A stretch of 56,168 nt of DNA from Vogesella urethralis (GCF_007644045.2 NZ_VMDW02000112.1:1-56168), one strand, 5' to 3'. Numbered from the stretch's first letter, positions 36,197 through 47,657 are shown. Numbers and translations: made by a program. Notes: generated from the sequence alone by a model not told the origin.

Positions 36197-36940
36197 TCAG
36201 GTCCACTCGCGCAGGCGGGTGCGCAAGCGGGCGATGGCTTGGCTGTGCAGCTGACAGACGCGCGATTCGGATACACCGAGCACGGCGCCGATTTCCTTCA
36301 GGTTCAACTCCTGCTCGTAATACAGCGCCATCACCAGCTGGTCGCGCTCCGGCAGCAGCTTGATGGCATCTACCAGGGCGCTGCGGAAACCGTCGTCGCT
36401 GAGTACGGCCAGCGGTTCGATGCCATTATCGTCGGCAATATTGTCGATACCGTGGGTGGGGTTGCCGTCGTCGTCCTGGAAGTCTTCAAAGTGCACCAAG
36501 CCCACGCCACGGCACTCGCCCAGCATGGCCTGGTATTCGTCCAGCGGCAGCTGCATGAAATCGGCGATTTCGCTTTCGATCGGCGAACGGCCCAGTTGCT
36601 GTTCCAGCTTGTGGATGGCGTCTTCGATCTGGCGGCTGTTGCGGCGCGTCTGGCGCGGCATCCAGTCTTCGCGGCGCAGCTCGTCCAGCATGGCGCCACG
36701 GATGCGCTGGCTGGCAAAGGTTTCGAATTGCACACCCTGCGCCGGGTCGAACTGTTTGGCGGCCTCCATCAGGCCGATCACGCCGACCTGGATCAGGTCG
36801 TTGATGTCGACGCTGGCCGGCAGCCGTGCCACCAGCATGCTGGCCAGCTTTTTCACCAGCGGCGTGTACTGCTCGATGTCGATCGCCGGGCGGGTTTCGG
36901 CCGCCTGGGCGTATGCCCGCATTTTGTGATGCACTGCCAT
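36197..36940 (-). CDS. fliA: RNA polymerase sigma factor for flagellar operons (sigma-28)
   Basis: Directs transcription of late flagellar genes and is held by FlgM until hook completion. The 247-aa product has sigma region 2 (INDLIQVGVIGLMEAAKQFDP near residue 46, FETFASQRIRGAMLDELR near 72), region 3 and region 4 (LNLKEIGAVLGVSESRVCQL near 213). It starts one base after the flhG stop, so the two are probably coupled, and motC follows after 18 bp. Confidence 0.95.
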   Translation of the reverse strand: MAVHHKMRAYAQAAETRPAIDIEQYTPLVKKLASMLVARLPASVDINDLIQVGVIGLMEAAKQFDPAQGVQFETFASQRIRGAMLDELRREDWMPRQTRRNSRQIEDAIHKLEQQLGRSPIESEIADFMQLPLDEYQAMLGECRGVGLVHFEDFQDDDGNPTHGIDNIADDNGIEPLAVLSDDGFRSALVDAIKLLPERDQLVMALYYEQELNLKEIGAVLGVSESRVCQLHSQAIARLRTRLREWT

Positions 36941-36941
36941 G

Positions 36942-37802
36942 TCAGGGCCCTGTCAAGTCTGCAAGCGATTTGGTGGTCATCAGTAAGTGTTCCAGATAAC
37001 TGCTGCGCGGCGCACTCTGGTCGGGCGCGTGCCAGCGCGGCAGCATCTCGGCCAGCTGGCGATAGGCCAGCGCAGCCTCGCAGTCGGCAAACGCTTCTAC
37101 CGTGGGGCGGCGCAGCGTCTGGCTCTTGCGTACAGTATTGTCCAGCGGCACGAAGCCTACCCAGCGCAATGCTACCGACAGGTAGTCGCCGGCCACGCTG
37201 TTCAGGCGGTTGAACACCGCCTGGGCTTCGCCAAAATCCTGCGCCCGGTTTACCAGTATATTGAATCGGCGCCGTGCGTACTCGGCGGCCAAGCGCTTCA
37301 GGCTGGCGTAGCCCTGGGTCAGGCTGTCGGCGTCCGGGCTCAGTACCAGCACCAGATTATCGGCAATGCAGGCCGGCGCCGGGTCTTCGGCGATGGCCGG
37401 GCAGTCGATCAGCAGCACGCTGCTGTCGGCTTCTACCGAGGCAAACTCGTTGGCCAGCCGTCGCCACAGCCTGGGCGACAGCCGCGTGCGGTCGTCGCTG
37501 CTGGCTGCCAGGTTGACCAGATTGAGGCCATAACGGTTCGCCACCATCAGCTCGTTGATACCACCCAGGCTAATGGCCAGGCTGGCAAAGGTGCCGGTGG
37601 CCGGTAAGCCCAGGCGCCGTGCTTGCTGGTGGCCGGGCTGGTGTTCTATCAGCAGCGGGCGCCCGCCGGCCAGTGCCAGGCTGGCGGCCAACTCGCCCAC
37701 CAGCGTACTGACACCGCTGCCTTCGCCGCCGATGAAGGCGAAGCTGGGTGGGTAGTCGGCCTTGGCGCGTTGCAGGCGCAGGCTGGACGCTTGATCGCTC
37801 AT
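36942..37802 (-). CDS. flhG: MinD/ParA-like flagellar number regulator with degenerate P-loop (FlhG/FleN)
   Basis: FlhG sets the number and place of polar flagella with FlhF. By position (between flhF and fliA) and the C-terminal fit, this 286-aa protein is that family. The N-terminal nucleotide site is eroded: FIGGEGSGVSTLVGELA near residue 22 replaces the KGGxGKT deviant Walker A, so both signature lysines are absent, and LLIEHQPG replaces the usual DADLG. Walker B-like VLLIDCPAI (near 128) persists. ATP binding may be weak or lost. It starts 4 bp after the flhF stop. Confidence 0.85.
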   Translation of the reverse strand: MSDQASSLRLQRAKADYPPSFAFIGGEGSGVSTLVGELAASLALAGGRPLLIEHQPGHQQARRLGLPATGTFASLAISLGGINELMVANRYGLNLVNLAASSDDRTRLSPRLWRRLANEFASVEADSSVLLIDCPAIAEDPAPACIADNLVLVLSPDADSLTQGYASLKRLAAEYARRRFNILVNRAQDFGEAQAVFNRLNSVAGDYLSVALRWVGFVPLDNTVRKSQTLRRPTVEAFADCEAALAYRQLAEMLPRWHAPDQSAPRSSYLEHLLMTTKSLADLTGP

Positions 37803-37806
37803 GGTG

Positions 37807-39234
37807 TCAGCCCAGCCAGCCCGATTGCGCGGCGTTGAGGATGGCCATTTCGTCGCCGGCGGGGTTGAACGGCGAGTTCTGCTGCGCGGCGCGCAGGGCG
37901 CGGTCGATCAGTAGCTCGGCGTGGGCGGCGTGAATGTCTTCCGGCACGCGCTGGCCGTTGGTCACGTAGAACAGGCGCAGCCGGTTGCGGATGACCACGT
38001 CCAAGCTGGGGCCCAGCGCCAGCGCCTCGTCGATCTTGGATACGATGGCGCCGGTCAGGCCGTCGCCCTTGTAGTGACGTACCACGTCTTCCAGCGTATG
38101 GCCGTCGGCGTTGGCCGCCAGCAGCAGCAGGCGCTGTACCGGGCGGCCGGCCTGGTTGAACATCTCGAGCTGGCTTTGCACGCGCGCGTCGCGTTGGCCC
38201 ATGCCGACGGTGTCGATCAGTACCACCTTGCGCGGCGTCAGGTCAGCCAGCGTCAATTGCAGGTCACCTTCGTTTTGCACCGAAAACACCGGCACGCCCA
38301 GAATCTTGCCGTAGATGCGCAGCTGGTCCTGCGCGCCGATACGATAGGTATCGGTGGTAATCAGCGCCACGCTCTGCGCGCCGTAGCGCATGGTGGCGCG
38401 TGCGGCCAACTTGGCGACGGTAGTGGTCTTGCCGACGCCGGTAGGGCCGACCAGCGCGTAGATGCCGCCGGCTTCGATCGGGTCGTGCAGCGGGTCCATG
38501 CACTTCAGGTTGTGGATCAGCGCCGAGCGCGCCCACTTTTGCGCGACGTCGCCGTCGTATTGCGGTGGCAACTTTTGCGTCAGCTGGCGGATCAGCGCCG
38601 AGCTGAAGCCGGCAGTCAGCAGGTGGCGAAACAGTTCGGTGCGATTGGGGGCACGCTGCTCCATGTCAGACCAGGCAAAGCCGGCCAACTGGCTTTGCAG
38701 CAGGCTGCGCAGCTGCTTGATCTCGTCGCTGATCTGCTTCAGCTCTTGCGCCATCTGCTCGCGGTCCTGCTCGGCCGCGGGGTCGGCACGTCGCGGGTTG
38801 GCCGCTGCGGCTGGCTGGGCGGCCGTGCGGCGGCTACTGGCCTGCACGTGCTCCAGAAACGGTTGCGGCTGATTGCGTGGCGGTTCTGGCGGTGGTGGGG
38901 GCGGCGGCGGCGGGGCTGGCGGCTCTTCCAGCGGTTCCACCGGCATGGCGTAGGTGCGTGCCAGCGCGCGGTTGACCGCTGGCGATACTTGCTGTTGCGG
39001 TGCGGGGCTGACGGGGGCCGGCTGTTGCGGCACGTTGCGTGGCGGTTTGGGCTGCGAAGGCGGCGTCAGCGTGGTGGCCAGTGCCGACACGTCGGCATCG
39101 GCTACGGCCATGATCTCTACCCCGCCGCCCAACGTGGGACGGTTGGACAGGATCAACGCGTCAGCGCCAAGCTCTTCCCGAACCTGGCGCAATGCATCGC
39201 GTGTGGTTTTGCCGTAGAACTTTCTGACGACCAT
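37807..39234 (-). CDS. flhF: Flagellar biosynthesis GTPase FlhF
   Basis: SRP-type GTPase that places the flagellum, usually at the pole. The 475-aa product has an N-terminal basic B domain (MVVRKFYGKTTRDALRQV), a long low-complexity linker with a run of nine or more prolines near residue 107, and the NG domain: GPTGVGKTTTVAKLAA near 262, TDTYRIGAQDQLRIY near 294 and LIDTVGMGQRD near 340. The poly-proline run would call for EF-P during translation. It follows flhA by 3 bp. Repeat copy at 38401-38410 lies in the P-loop helix, read Leu-Ala-Ala. Confidence 0.94.
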   Translation of the reverse strand: MVVRKFYGKTTRDALRQVREELGADALILSNRPTLGGGVEIMAVADADVSALATTLTPPSQPKPPRNVPQQPAPVSPAPQQQVSPAVNRALARTYAMPVEPLEEPPAPPPPPPPPPEPPRNQPQPFLEHVQASSRRTAAQPAAAANPRRADPAAEQDREQMAQELKQISDEIKQLRSLLQSQLAGFAWSDMEQRAPNRTELFRHLLTAGFSSALIRQLTQKLPPQYDGDVAQKWARSALIHNLKCMDPLHDPIEAGGIYALVGPTGVGKTTTVAKLAARATMRYGAQSVALITTDTYRIGAQDQLRIYGKILGVPVFSVQNEGDLQLTLADLTPRKVVLIDTVGMGQRDARVQSQLEMFNQAGRPVQRLLLLAANADGHTLEDVVRHYKGDGLTGAIVSKIDEALALGPSLDVVIRNRLRLFYVTNGQRVPEDIHAAHAELLIDRALRAAQQNSPFNPAGDEMAILNAAQSGWLG

Positions 39235-39237
39235 CTA

Positions 39238-41322
39238 TTAGCCTTTGCTCCCCCCAATCACCGCAATTATACGAATGGATTTGCTGTCTGGAATCTCATT
39301 ATGCGAAATCACACGCAGTTGTGGCAGTGCCCTGCGCAGAAAGCGTGCCAGTAGTGGTCGCAAACCCGGCGGTGTCAGCAAGACTGGATTGTAACCCTGA
39401 TTTTCAACATTTTCTGTTTGCTGTGCGGCGTTGGCTAGCAGGTTCTCTGCAAGACCGGGTTCCAGCCCGCCGCCGGCCTTGCTGTTGACGGCCTGTAGCA
39501 GGATGCCTTCCAGTGACGGTTCCAGCGTCATCAGCGGCAGCTCCTGCTCGCCAGGGAACAGCTGCTGCACGATGGCGCGCGACAGGGCGGTACGCACCGC
39601 GCTGGTCAGCTCGTCGATATCCTGCGTCATCGCGACGTGGTCGGCCAGCGTTTCGATGATGGTACGGATGTCGCGCAGGTTGATGCCGTCGGTCAGCAGC
39701 TGCTGCAGCACTTTTTGCAGAATGCCCACCGATACCACTTTCGGCACCAGGTCTTCGATGAGTTTGGGCGCTTCCTTGGCCACGTGGTCGATCAGGGCCT
39801 GCACTTCCTCGCGACCCAGCAGCTCGGCAGCGTGCGCCTGCAGCAGGTTGGAGATATGAGTGGCTACCACGGTGCTGGCGTCGACCACGGTGTAGCCCAT
39901 GTTCTGCGCTTCTTCGCGGCGGCCGGCTTCGATCCACACCGCCGGCAGGCCAAAGGCCGGGTCGGTGGTGGGCATGCCCTGCAGCTCGCCGCTGACCTGG
40001 CCGGGGTTGATTGCCAGGAACTGGCCCAGATAGGCTTCGCCGGTACCGATTTCCACGCCCTTGAGCAGAATGCGGTAGGCGTTGGGGCGGATTTCCAGGT
40101 TGTCGCGGATGTGAACCGGCGGCACCAGGAAACCGAGTTCCTGCGCCATTTTCTTGCGGATGCCACGGATACGGCGCAGCAGCTCGCCGTCCTGCTCGCG
40201 GTCCACCAGCGGGATCAGGCGGTAGCCCACCTCCAGCCCCAGCGGGTCCACGGCTTGCACGTCTTTCCAGCTGACCTCGGCCAGCGGCTGCTCCAGGATG
40301 GCCGGTGGTGGCGTGTCCGGCTGGGCTGGTGCCTGGGCTTTGCGTGTTGCGTTCTTTTCCAGCCAGCGCGCGATGCCGGCCAGGATGGCCGCGATCATCA
40401 GGAAGGCGGCGTGCGGCATGTTGGGGATCAGCCCCAGCATGCCGATGACGGCGGCGGTCAGGTACAGGATGGTGGGGTTGGCAAACAGTTGGCCGCCCAG
40501 CTGCTCGGACAAGCCTTTTTCGGTGCCGACGCGGGCCACCACCATACCGGCGGCGGTGGAAATGATCAGCGCCGGGATCTGCGCCACCAGGCCGTCACCG
40601 ATGGTGAGCAGGGTATAGGTTTCGGCCGCGTCGGCCACCGCCATGTCGTGCTGCAGGATGCCGATGATGAGGCCGCCGACGATGTTGATCACGATGATCA
40701 GGATGCCGGCCATGGCATCGCCGCGCACGAACTTGGACGCACCGTCCATCGAGCCGAAGAAGTTGGCCTCTTCGGCAATCTTGGCGCGGCGGATGCGGGC
40801 TTCGTCTTCGCCGATCATGCCGGCGTTGAGGTCGGCGTCGATGGCCATCTGCTTGCCGGGCATGGCGTCCAGCGCGAAGCGGGCGGATACCTCGGCGATA
40901 CGGCCGGCGCCCTTGGTGATGACCACGAAGTTGATGATGGTGAGAATGATGAACACCACGATACCGATGGTAACGTTGTCACCGATCAGGAAGTGGGCAA
41001 ACGATTCGATCACCGCGCCGGCAGCACCGGTGCCGGTGTGGCCTTCCAGCAGGATGACGCGGCTGGACGCCACGTTCAGCGACAGCCGCAGCAGGGTGGT
41101 AATCAGCAGTACCGACGGAAACGACGAGAATTCCAGCGGCTCGCGGGTATTGATGCCCACCATCAGCACGATGATGGAGACCGCGATGTTGAAGGTGAAG
41201 AAGATGTCCAGCAGCAGCGGCGGCAGCGGCAGTACCATCATCGACAACACCAGGATGATCAGGACCGGGCCTGCCAGGGTGTTGATGTCGATCTTCTTCA
41301 GGAATTCCAGCAGCTTGTCCAT
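39238..41322 (-). CDS. flhA: Flagellar type III export protein FlhA
   Basis: Large export-gate protein of the flagellar type III secretion system. The 694-aa product has eight hydrophobic segments in the first ~330 residues (MVLPLPPLLLDIFFTFNIAV, FSSFPSVLLITTLLRLSLNV) with the conserved FHIPEP-type loop ALDAMPGKQMAIDADLNAG near residue 152 and GAMDG-like SMDGASKFVRGDA near 190, then the cytoplasmic substrate-docking domain. It begins 6 bp after flhB. Confidence 0.97.
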   Translation of the reverse strand: MDKLLEFLKKIDINTLAGPVLIILVLSMMVLPLPPLLLDIFFTFNIAVSIIVLMVGINTREPLEFSSFPSVLLITTLLRLSLNVASSRVILLEGHTGTGAAGAVIESFAHFLIGDNVTIGIVVFIILTIINFVVITKGAGRIAEVSARFALDAMPGKQMAIDADLNAGMIGEDEARIRRAKIAEEANFFGSMDGASKFVRGDAMAGILIIVINIVGGLIIGILQHDMAVADAAETYTLLTIGDGLVAQIPALIISTAAGMVVARVGTEKGLSEQLGGQLFANPTILYLTAAVIGMLGLIPNMPHAAFLMIAAILAGIARWLEKNATRKAQAPAQPDTPPPAILEQPLAEVSWKDVQAVDPLGLEVGYRLIPLVDREQDGELLRRIRGIRKKMAQELGFLVPPVHIRDNLEIRPNAYRILLKGVEIGTGEAYLGQFLAINPGQVSGELQGMPTTDPAFGLPAVWIEAGRREEAQNMGYTVVDASTVVATHISNLLQAHAAELLGREEVQALIDHVAKEAPKLIEDLVPKVVSVGILQKVLQQLLTDGINLRDIRTIIETLADHVAMTQDIDELTSAVRTALSRAIVQQLFPGEQELPLMTLEPSLEGILLQAVNSKAGGGLEPGLAENLLANAAQQTENVENQGYNPVLLTPPGLRPLLARFLRRALPQLRVISHNEIPDSKSIRIIAVIGGSKG

Positions 41323-41328
41323 GCCTTA

Positions 41329-42495
41329 TCAATGGTTTCCGGTGGGCGCAGTATGTTGAGTGTGTTTGCTTTCAGGGTCAAGCTCGGGCGGTACTTCCAG
41401 TTTTTCGGGGAAAACCGGTGACAGGCCACCCTGTTTCTCATAGTGCTTCAGCTGGTGAACGTAGGCCAGCACCTGCGCGGCGGCGGTATACAGCTTGCTC
41501 GGCACTTCCTCGCCCAGCTCCACGTTAAAGTACAGTGCCCGCGCAAACGGCGGCGCCCGCAGTACCATCACCTGGTGTTCGCGACCCTTCTCGATGATCT
41601 TTTCCGCCATTTTCAGCGAGCCCTTGGCCACCAGTTTGGGGGCGTTCATGCCTTCCTCATAGCTGAGGGCCACCGCATAGTGGGTAGGGTTGGTGACGAT
41701 CACGTTGGCCTTCGGAATTTCCTGCATCATGCGCCGGCGTGCCGCCTCGCGCTGCATCTGGCGGATGCGGCCCTTGACCTCGGGCGAGCCTTCTTGTTCC
41801 TTGTATTCCTGCTTCACTTCCTCTTTGGTCATGCGCAATTGCTTGTTGTACTGCCATAGCTGGAACGGCACATCGAACAGCACCAGCAGCAGCATGGCGC
41901 CCACCACAATCAGGAAGGTGTGCTCCATCAAGCCGATCAGGTGAATCTGGGCGCGGTCCAGCGGCATGCTGACCAGGCCGATCAGGTCGCCGCGTTCGTT
42001 CCAGATCACCCAGGTGGCCACGCCGCCGATCAGCGCGCTTTTCAGAATGCCTTTCAGACCTTCGCTGGCGGCCTGGATGGAAAACAGGCGGGCCACGCCG
42101 CTGATGGGGTTGAGCTTGCCGAAGTTCGGCATGATGGCTTTGGTGGTGAAGTTCCAGCCGCCGATCAGGATCGGGGTGAGGGCAGCCACCAGAAACAGGG
42201 CGCCCAGCATCGGCGCCATCGCTTTCAGGCCGTCGAACAGCGTGGCGCGGAACTGCTCCAGGATGATGTCGCTGCTTTTGGCGCGCGCGGCGTCGAACCC
42301 CAGCCAGTCGTGCATTACCTTCAGCAGGTACTGATAAATGCTCTGGCCGGTCGCCATCAGCATGGCCAGACCGGTAACGGTGACAGCAAAGGTATTCAGT
42401 TCCCGCGATCGGGGAACGTTACCTTCCTCCCGGGCCTGGCTGATCCGCCGTCCCGAGGGGGCTTCTGTCTTGTCTTCCTGGTCGCTGTCGGCCAT
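41329..42495 (-). CDS. flhB: Flagellar type III export protein FlhB
   Basis: Export-switch protein that self-cleaves at NPTH to change substrates from rod/hook to filament. The 388-aa product begins [20 protein letters not shown], has four membrane spans and shows the cleavage motif [13 protein letters not shown] near residue 268. It heads the flhB-flhA-flhF-flhG-fliA-motC series on the minus strand, divergent from thyA. Confidence 0.96.
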   Translation of the reverse strand: MADSDQEDKTEAPSGRRISQAREEGNVPRSRELNTFAVTVTGLAMLMATGQSIYQYLLKVMHDWLGFDAARAKSSDIILEQFRATLFDGLKAMAPMLGALFLVAALTPILIGGWNFTTKAIMPNFGKLNPISGVARLFSIQAASEGLKGILKSALIGGVATWVIWNERGDLIGLVSMPLDRAQIHLIGLMEHTFLIVVGAMLLLVLFDVPFQLWQYNKQLRMTKEEVKQEYKEQEGSPEVKGRIRQMQREAARRRMMQEIPKANVIVTNPTHYAVALSYEEGMNAPKLVAKGSLKMAEKIIEKGREHQVMVLRAPPFARALYFNVELGEEVPSKLYTAAAQVLAYVHQLKHYEKQGGLSPVFPEKLEVPPELDPESKHTQHTAPTGNH

Positions 42496-42572
42496 GTTGC
42501 GTCGTAATGGAAATGGGAAATCAAGCGGGCATGGTAGCCGATTGTGCCGCCGCGTGCTGCTATCGCATCAAG

Positions 42573-42582
42573 GTTGGCCGCA
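42573..42582 (+). repeat. GTTGGCCGCA repeat, intergenic
   Basis: Exact copy in the AAGGTTGGCCGCA form in the 142-bp flhB/thyA divergent region. Confidence 0.9.
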
Positions 42583-42637
42583 GCCAGCGCCAGCCAATGG
42601 TAAAATCCGGCGATTCCCCTTTTATTTATCGTTGCCC

Positions 42638-43432
42638 ATGAAACAGTATCTCGAACTGATGCGCCACGTGCTGGAACACGGCACCGACAAGTCCGACCGC
42701 ACCGGCACCGGCACCCGCTCGGTGTTCGGCTACCAGATGCGCTTTAACCTGGCCGACGGCTTTCCGCTGGTGACCACCAAGAAGTGCCACCTGCGCTCCA
42801 TCATTCACGAGCTGCTGTGGTTCTTGTCCGGCGACACCAATATCCGCTACCTGAAAGAGAACGGCGTGCGCATTTGGGACGAGTGGGCCGATGAAAACGG
42901 CGACCTCGGCCCGGTGTACGGCTACCAGTGGCGCAGCTGGCCAGCGCCGGATGGCCGCCACATCGACCAGATTGCCAACCTGCTGGACATGCTGCGCCGC
43001 AACCCTGATTCGCGCCGCCTGATCGTGTCGGCGTGGAACCCTGCGCTGGTCGACGACATGGCGCTGCCGCCGTGCCACAGCCTGTTCCAGTTCTACGTGG
43101 CCGACGGCAAGCTGTCGTGCCAGCTGTACCAGCGTTCGGCCGACATCTTCCTGGGCGTGCCGTTCAACATTGCCAGCTACGCCTTGCTGACGCTGATGAT
43201 TGCCCAGGTATGCGAGCTGCAGCCGGGTGAATTCATCCACACGCTGGGCGACGCCCACCTGTACAGCAACCATCTGGAGCAGGCACGCCTGCAACTGACG
43301 CGCGAGCCGCGCCCGCTGCCGGTGATGAAGCTGAACCCCGACGTGCGCGACTTGTTTGCCTTCCGCTTCGACGACTTCACGCTGGAAGGCTACGACCCGC
43401 ACCCGCACATCAAGGCCGAGGTGGCGGTATGA
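42638..43432 (+). CDS. thyA: Thymidylate synthase
   Basis: Converts dUMP to dTMP with methylene-tetrahydrofolate. The 264-aa product has exactly the E. coli ThyA length. Signatures are [18 protein letters not shown] near residue 19, the catalytic cysteine in [13 protein letters not shown] near 146, and [18 protein letters not shown] near 165. The ATG at 42638 is the family start; upstream frame extension is shadow. Its stop overlaps folA (ATGA); the product dihydrofolate is FolA's substrate. Confidence 0.97.
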   Translation: MKQYLELMRHVLEHGTDKSDRTGTGTRSVFGYQMRFNLADGFPLVTTKKCHLRSIIHELLWFLSGDTNIRYLKENGVRIWDEWADENGDLGPVYGYQWRSWPAPDGRHIDQIANLLDMLRRNPDSRRLIVSAWNPALVDDMALPPCHSLFQFYVADGKLSCQLYQRSADIFLGVPFNIASYALLTLMIAQVCELQPGEFIHTLGDAHLYSNHLEQARLQLTREPRPLPVMKLNPDVRDLFAFRFDDFTLEGYDPHPHIKAEVAV

Positions 43433-43914
43433 GCCCGCGCATCGTGCTGGTGGCCGCCATGGCCAACGACCGCGTCATCGGTATCGACAACACGCTGCCA
43501 TGGCATCTGCCGGAAGACCTGAAACACTTCAAGGCGGTAACGCTGGGCAAGCCGGTGATCATGGGGCGCAAAACCTTCGACTCCATCGGCCGGCCGCTGC
43601 CGGGGCGACTCAATATCGTCATCACCCGCCAGACCGACTGGCAGCAAGACGGCGTGACGGTGGCGCACTCGCTGCCCGATGCGCTGGCGCTGGCCGGCGA
43701 CGCGCCGGAAGTGTGCATCATCGGCGGGGCCAATCTGTACGCCCAGGCTTTGCCGCTGGCCGACGCCATGGCGCTGACGCACATTACGCTGCAGATTGCC
43801 GGTGACGCCCACTTCCCGGCCTGGGACGCGCAGCAATGGCAGGTGGCGTGGCAGCCACAGCAAGTGGCGGCCAACGGTTTGACGTACCAGTTTGCCGATT
43901 ACACGCGGCGTTAA
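43429..43914 (+). CDS. folA: Dihydrofolate reductase
   Basis: Reduces dihydrofolate made by ThyA to tetrahydrofolate. The 161-aa product shows [22 protein letters not shown] at residues 9-30, including the catalytic Asp in [18 protein letters not shown] near 45 and [12 protein letters not shown] near 97. It is translationally coupled to thyA and followed by a terminator. Confidence 0.97.
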   Translation: MSPRIVLVAAMANDRVIGIDNTLPWHLPEDLKHFKAVTLGKPVIMGRKTFDSIGRPLPGRLNIVITRQTDWQQDGVTVAHSLPDALALAGDAPEVCIIGGANLYAQALPLADAMALTHITLQIAGDAHFPAWDAQQWQVAWQPQQVAANGLTYQFADYTRR

Positions 43915-43931
43915 GGTGCCGGCGGGCAGGT

Positions 43932-43961
43932 AAAAAAAGGGAGGCGCAGGCCTCCCTTTTT
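43932..43961. terminator. Bidirectional terminator between folA and the GntR gene
   Basis: A-run, GGGAGGC (43939-43945), loop GCAG, GCCTCCC (43950-43956), T-run. It serves folA on the plus strand and the GntR gene on the minus strand. Confidence 0.93.
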
Positions 43962-43980
43962 ACATGGCGCGTGACGTGTG

Positions 43981-44664
43981 TCAGCGCGTCAATTCTTCTG
44001 CCGCAGCCTGTGCCAGCTGGCTGTACGCCGCGCCGAACGCCGGCACCATCTGGCGCAATGCCGCTTCGTCGCGGGCGATGATGGCTTTGAGCAGGTTGTC
44101 GAGGAAGCTGTGGGTGCGCTCCAGCTGGCTTTTGCCGGTACGCAGGATGGCGTACAGGCAGCGCTGAGCCTGCGGCAGCAGATCGAACAGCGTCTGTTGC
44201 GTATAGCGGTTGCCGGCGTGCTGGTACAGCAGGCTGAGGAAGTTAACCCCGCTGGTGTAGAACGCCTCGGTATCGCCTTTGCGGTGCTGCTCGCCCAGCT
44301 CGGTCATCAGCTCGATGAAGCCGGCCAGGTCGTCGTTCTGCCAGTGGCCGGACAAATGGACGGCCACTTCCTCCAGCAGCAGGAACCACAGCGCAAACAG
44401 CTCGCGCACGTCGTCGCGGCTGATGCTGGATACGATGGCGCCGCGGCGCGGGTAAATTTCCACCAGATGGCGGCGTTGCAGGATCAGCAGTGCTTCGCGC
44501 ACCGAGCCGCGGCTGACGTCTAGCTCGGCGGCAATGCGCAGCTCCTGCACGCGGGCGCCGGGAGCGATGTCGCCGGTGACGATCTTGTTGCCCAGATAGC
44601 GCGCAATCTGTTCGGTTAATGAGTCGTTAGCCTTGAAGCTCAAGACGGCCTCCTGAGGATGCAT
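43981..44664 (-). CDS. GntR family transcriptional regulator (FadR/FCD subfamily)
   Basis: A 227-aa regulator with an N-terminal winged helix (SLTEQIARYLGNKIVTGDIA then RIAAELDVSRGSVREALLIL, about residues 15-65) and an all-helical FCD ligand domain. FCD members sense organic acids or acyl compounds. The ATG at 44664 (MHPQEAV) is chosen because the DNA-binding domain follows at the usual distance; the longer ORF adds leader-like residues. No metabolic target gene is adjacent on its strand, so the regulon is unknown. The divergent transcript is the candidate RNA gene at 44862. Confidence 0.85.
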   Translation of the reverse strand: MHPQEAVLSFKANDSLTEQIARYLGNKIVTGDIAPGARVQELRIAAELDVSRGSVREALLILQRRHLVEIYPRRGAIVSSISRDDVRELFALWFLLLEEVAVHLSGHWQNDDLAGFIELMTELGEQHRKGDTEAFYTSGVNFLSLLYQHAGNRYTQQTLFDLLPQAQRCLYAILRTGKSQLERTHSFLDNLLKAIIARDEAALRQMVPAFGAAYSQLAQAAAEELTR

Positions 44665-44826
44665 TTTATCGTTGTCTTTATTTTGTCCGGCAATCGGACC
44701 ATGGACGGATTCTAGCACTGCCCGGCAGCACGGGGATACGGCGGGAAAACCTGTACATTCAGTCAGGTAGCGTTGGTGGGTGTTGTGTAAAGCCATCAGC
44801 CACTCGGTGACGTAAACGGACAAAGC

Positions 44827-44856
44827 TTGCTGTGGATCAGGGAAAACCCGTACTAT
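44827..44856 (+). promoter_or_regulatory. Sigma-70-type promoter of the candidate RNA
   Basis: TTGCTG (44827-44832) and TACTAT (44851-44856), 18 bp apart. The predicted start is near 44862. Confidence 0.5.
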
Positions 44857-44861
44857 TCAAA

Positions 44862-45042
44862 CGCTTGTTTAAGCGAGGCCGCGCGAGGGAATCAGGGGCT
44901 AACACTACAAAGTGGCTCGCAAGGTGCTTGTTTGAACAGCTGCTTCAAGAGTGATAGTGAAAGCTATTGCGTGTTCCTCAGGGAACCTTGCAGGTACGAC
45001 ACGGGTGTTTGCCTCTCCCACTGCGGGAGAGGCATTTTTTTT
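44862..45042 (+). ncRNA. Candidate structured small RNA, possibly 6S RNA
   Basis: A promoter-like pair upstream and a strong plus-strand terminator downstream bracket about 180 bases with no credible gene, and the next genes lie on the other strand, so this is a free-standing unit. The 5' end CAAACGCTTGT (44858-44868) can pair along its full length with ACGGGTGTTTG (45001-45011, with G-U pairs), GCGAGG (44873-44878) with CCTTGC (44986-44991), and there are local hairpins CACT/AGTG and GTTCC/GGAAC around a bubble. End-to-end closure, size and a bubbled rod are 6S features. I cannot confirm the family by sequence alone. Confidence 0.5.
45011..45042 (+). terminator. Strong intrinsic terminator of the candidate RNA
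   Basis: GCCTCTCCC (45011-45019), loop ACTGC, GGGAGAGGC (45025-45033), then A and eight T. Confidence 0.93.
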
Positions 45043-45109
45043 GTTTGTGGCGCGCGCCTTGTCACCGTGCCAGTGGTGACGGGCGGCGGATTGGATGGTT
45101 TATCCAGCG

Positions 45110-45119
45110 TGCGGCCAAC
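45110..45119 (-). repeat. GTTGGCCGCA repeat, intergenic
   Basis: Exact copy on the minus strand, abutting the stop codon of the DUF2721 gene. A GTCACC/GGTGAC hairpin lies at 45061-45080 beyond it. Confidence 0.9.
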
Positions 45120-45527
45120 TTAGCGCTGGCGTTTGGCGTCGGCGGCGGCCAGGTCGGACAGCAGGATGTTCAGCGCGTCGGTCGACATGCGCAGTTCCAG
45201 CAGCGACAGCGCCAGCGAGCCGATCAGCAGCAACAGGCTGATACCGAAGATGTACTGCGCCGCCAGCGGCCAACCGGTGTAGATCATGAACATTGCCACC
45301 ACGCACAGGAACAGGCTGCCCACGCCCAGGCTTTGCATGCCCTTGATCAGCGCAATACGGCGGCGCAGGTTGCCGATCTGCTGTACCAGCTTGTCGTTGG
45401 GCGTTTGCTGGTAGTCGTCGTACAGGCCGCGGATGATGCTGGCCAGCGCCAGGTAGCGGTTGGTGTAGGCCAGCATCAGCAGCGAAATGGCGGGGAACAG
45501 CAGGGCAGGGGTGGTGAGGCTCAGCAT
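45120..45527 (-). CDS. DUF2721 family membrane protein
   Basis: A 135-aa protein with three hydrophobic spans (ALLFPAISLLMLAYTNRYLA; GVGSLFLCVVAMFMIY; YIFGISLLLLIGSLALSL) and the family-typical middle loop QIGNLRRRIALIKGMQSL. Function unknown. It starts 2 bp after the stop of the L,D-transpeptidase gene and is the last gene of that operon. Confidence 0.8.
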   Translation of the reverse strand: MLSLTTPALLFPAISLLMLAYTNRYLALASIIRGLYDDYQQTPNDKLVQQIGNLRRRIALIKGMQSLGVGSLFLCVVAMFMIYTGWPLAAQYIFGISLLLLIGSLALSLLELRMSTDALNILLSDLAAADAKRQR

Positions 45528-45529
45528 GG

Positions 45530-47645
<2,116 letters not shown>

Positions 47646-47657
47646 GCGGTTTCCTGC

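Noticed and set aside
45061-45080. GTCACC/GGTGAC hairpin as terminator of the DUF2721 operon
   Set aside because: Short stem with no T-run on the minus strand; noted only beside the repeat entry.
44827-45123. 98-aa open frame over the RNA region
   Set aside because: It starts at the -35 element and runs through a strong terminator; no coding pattern.
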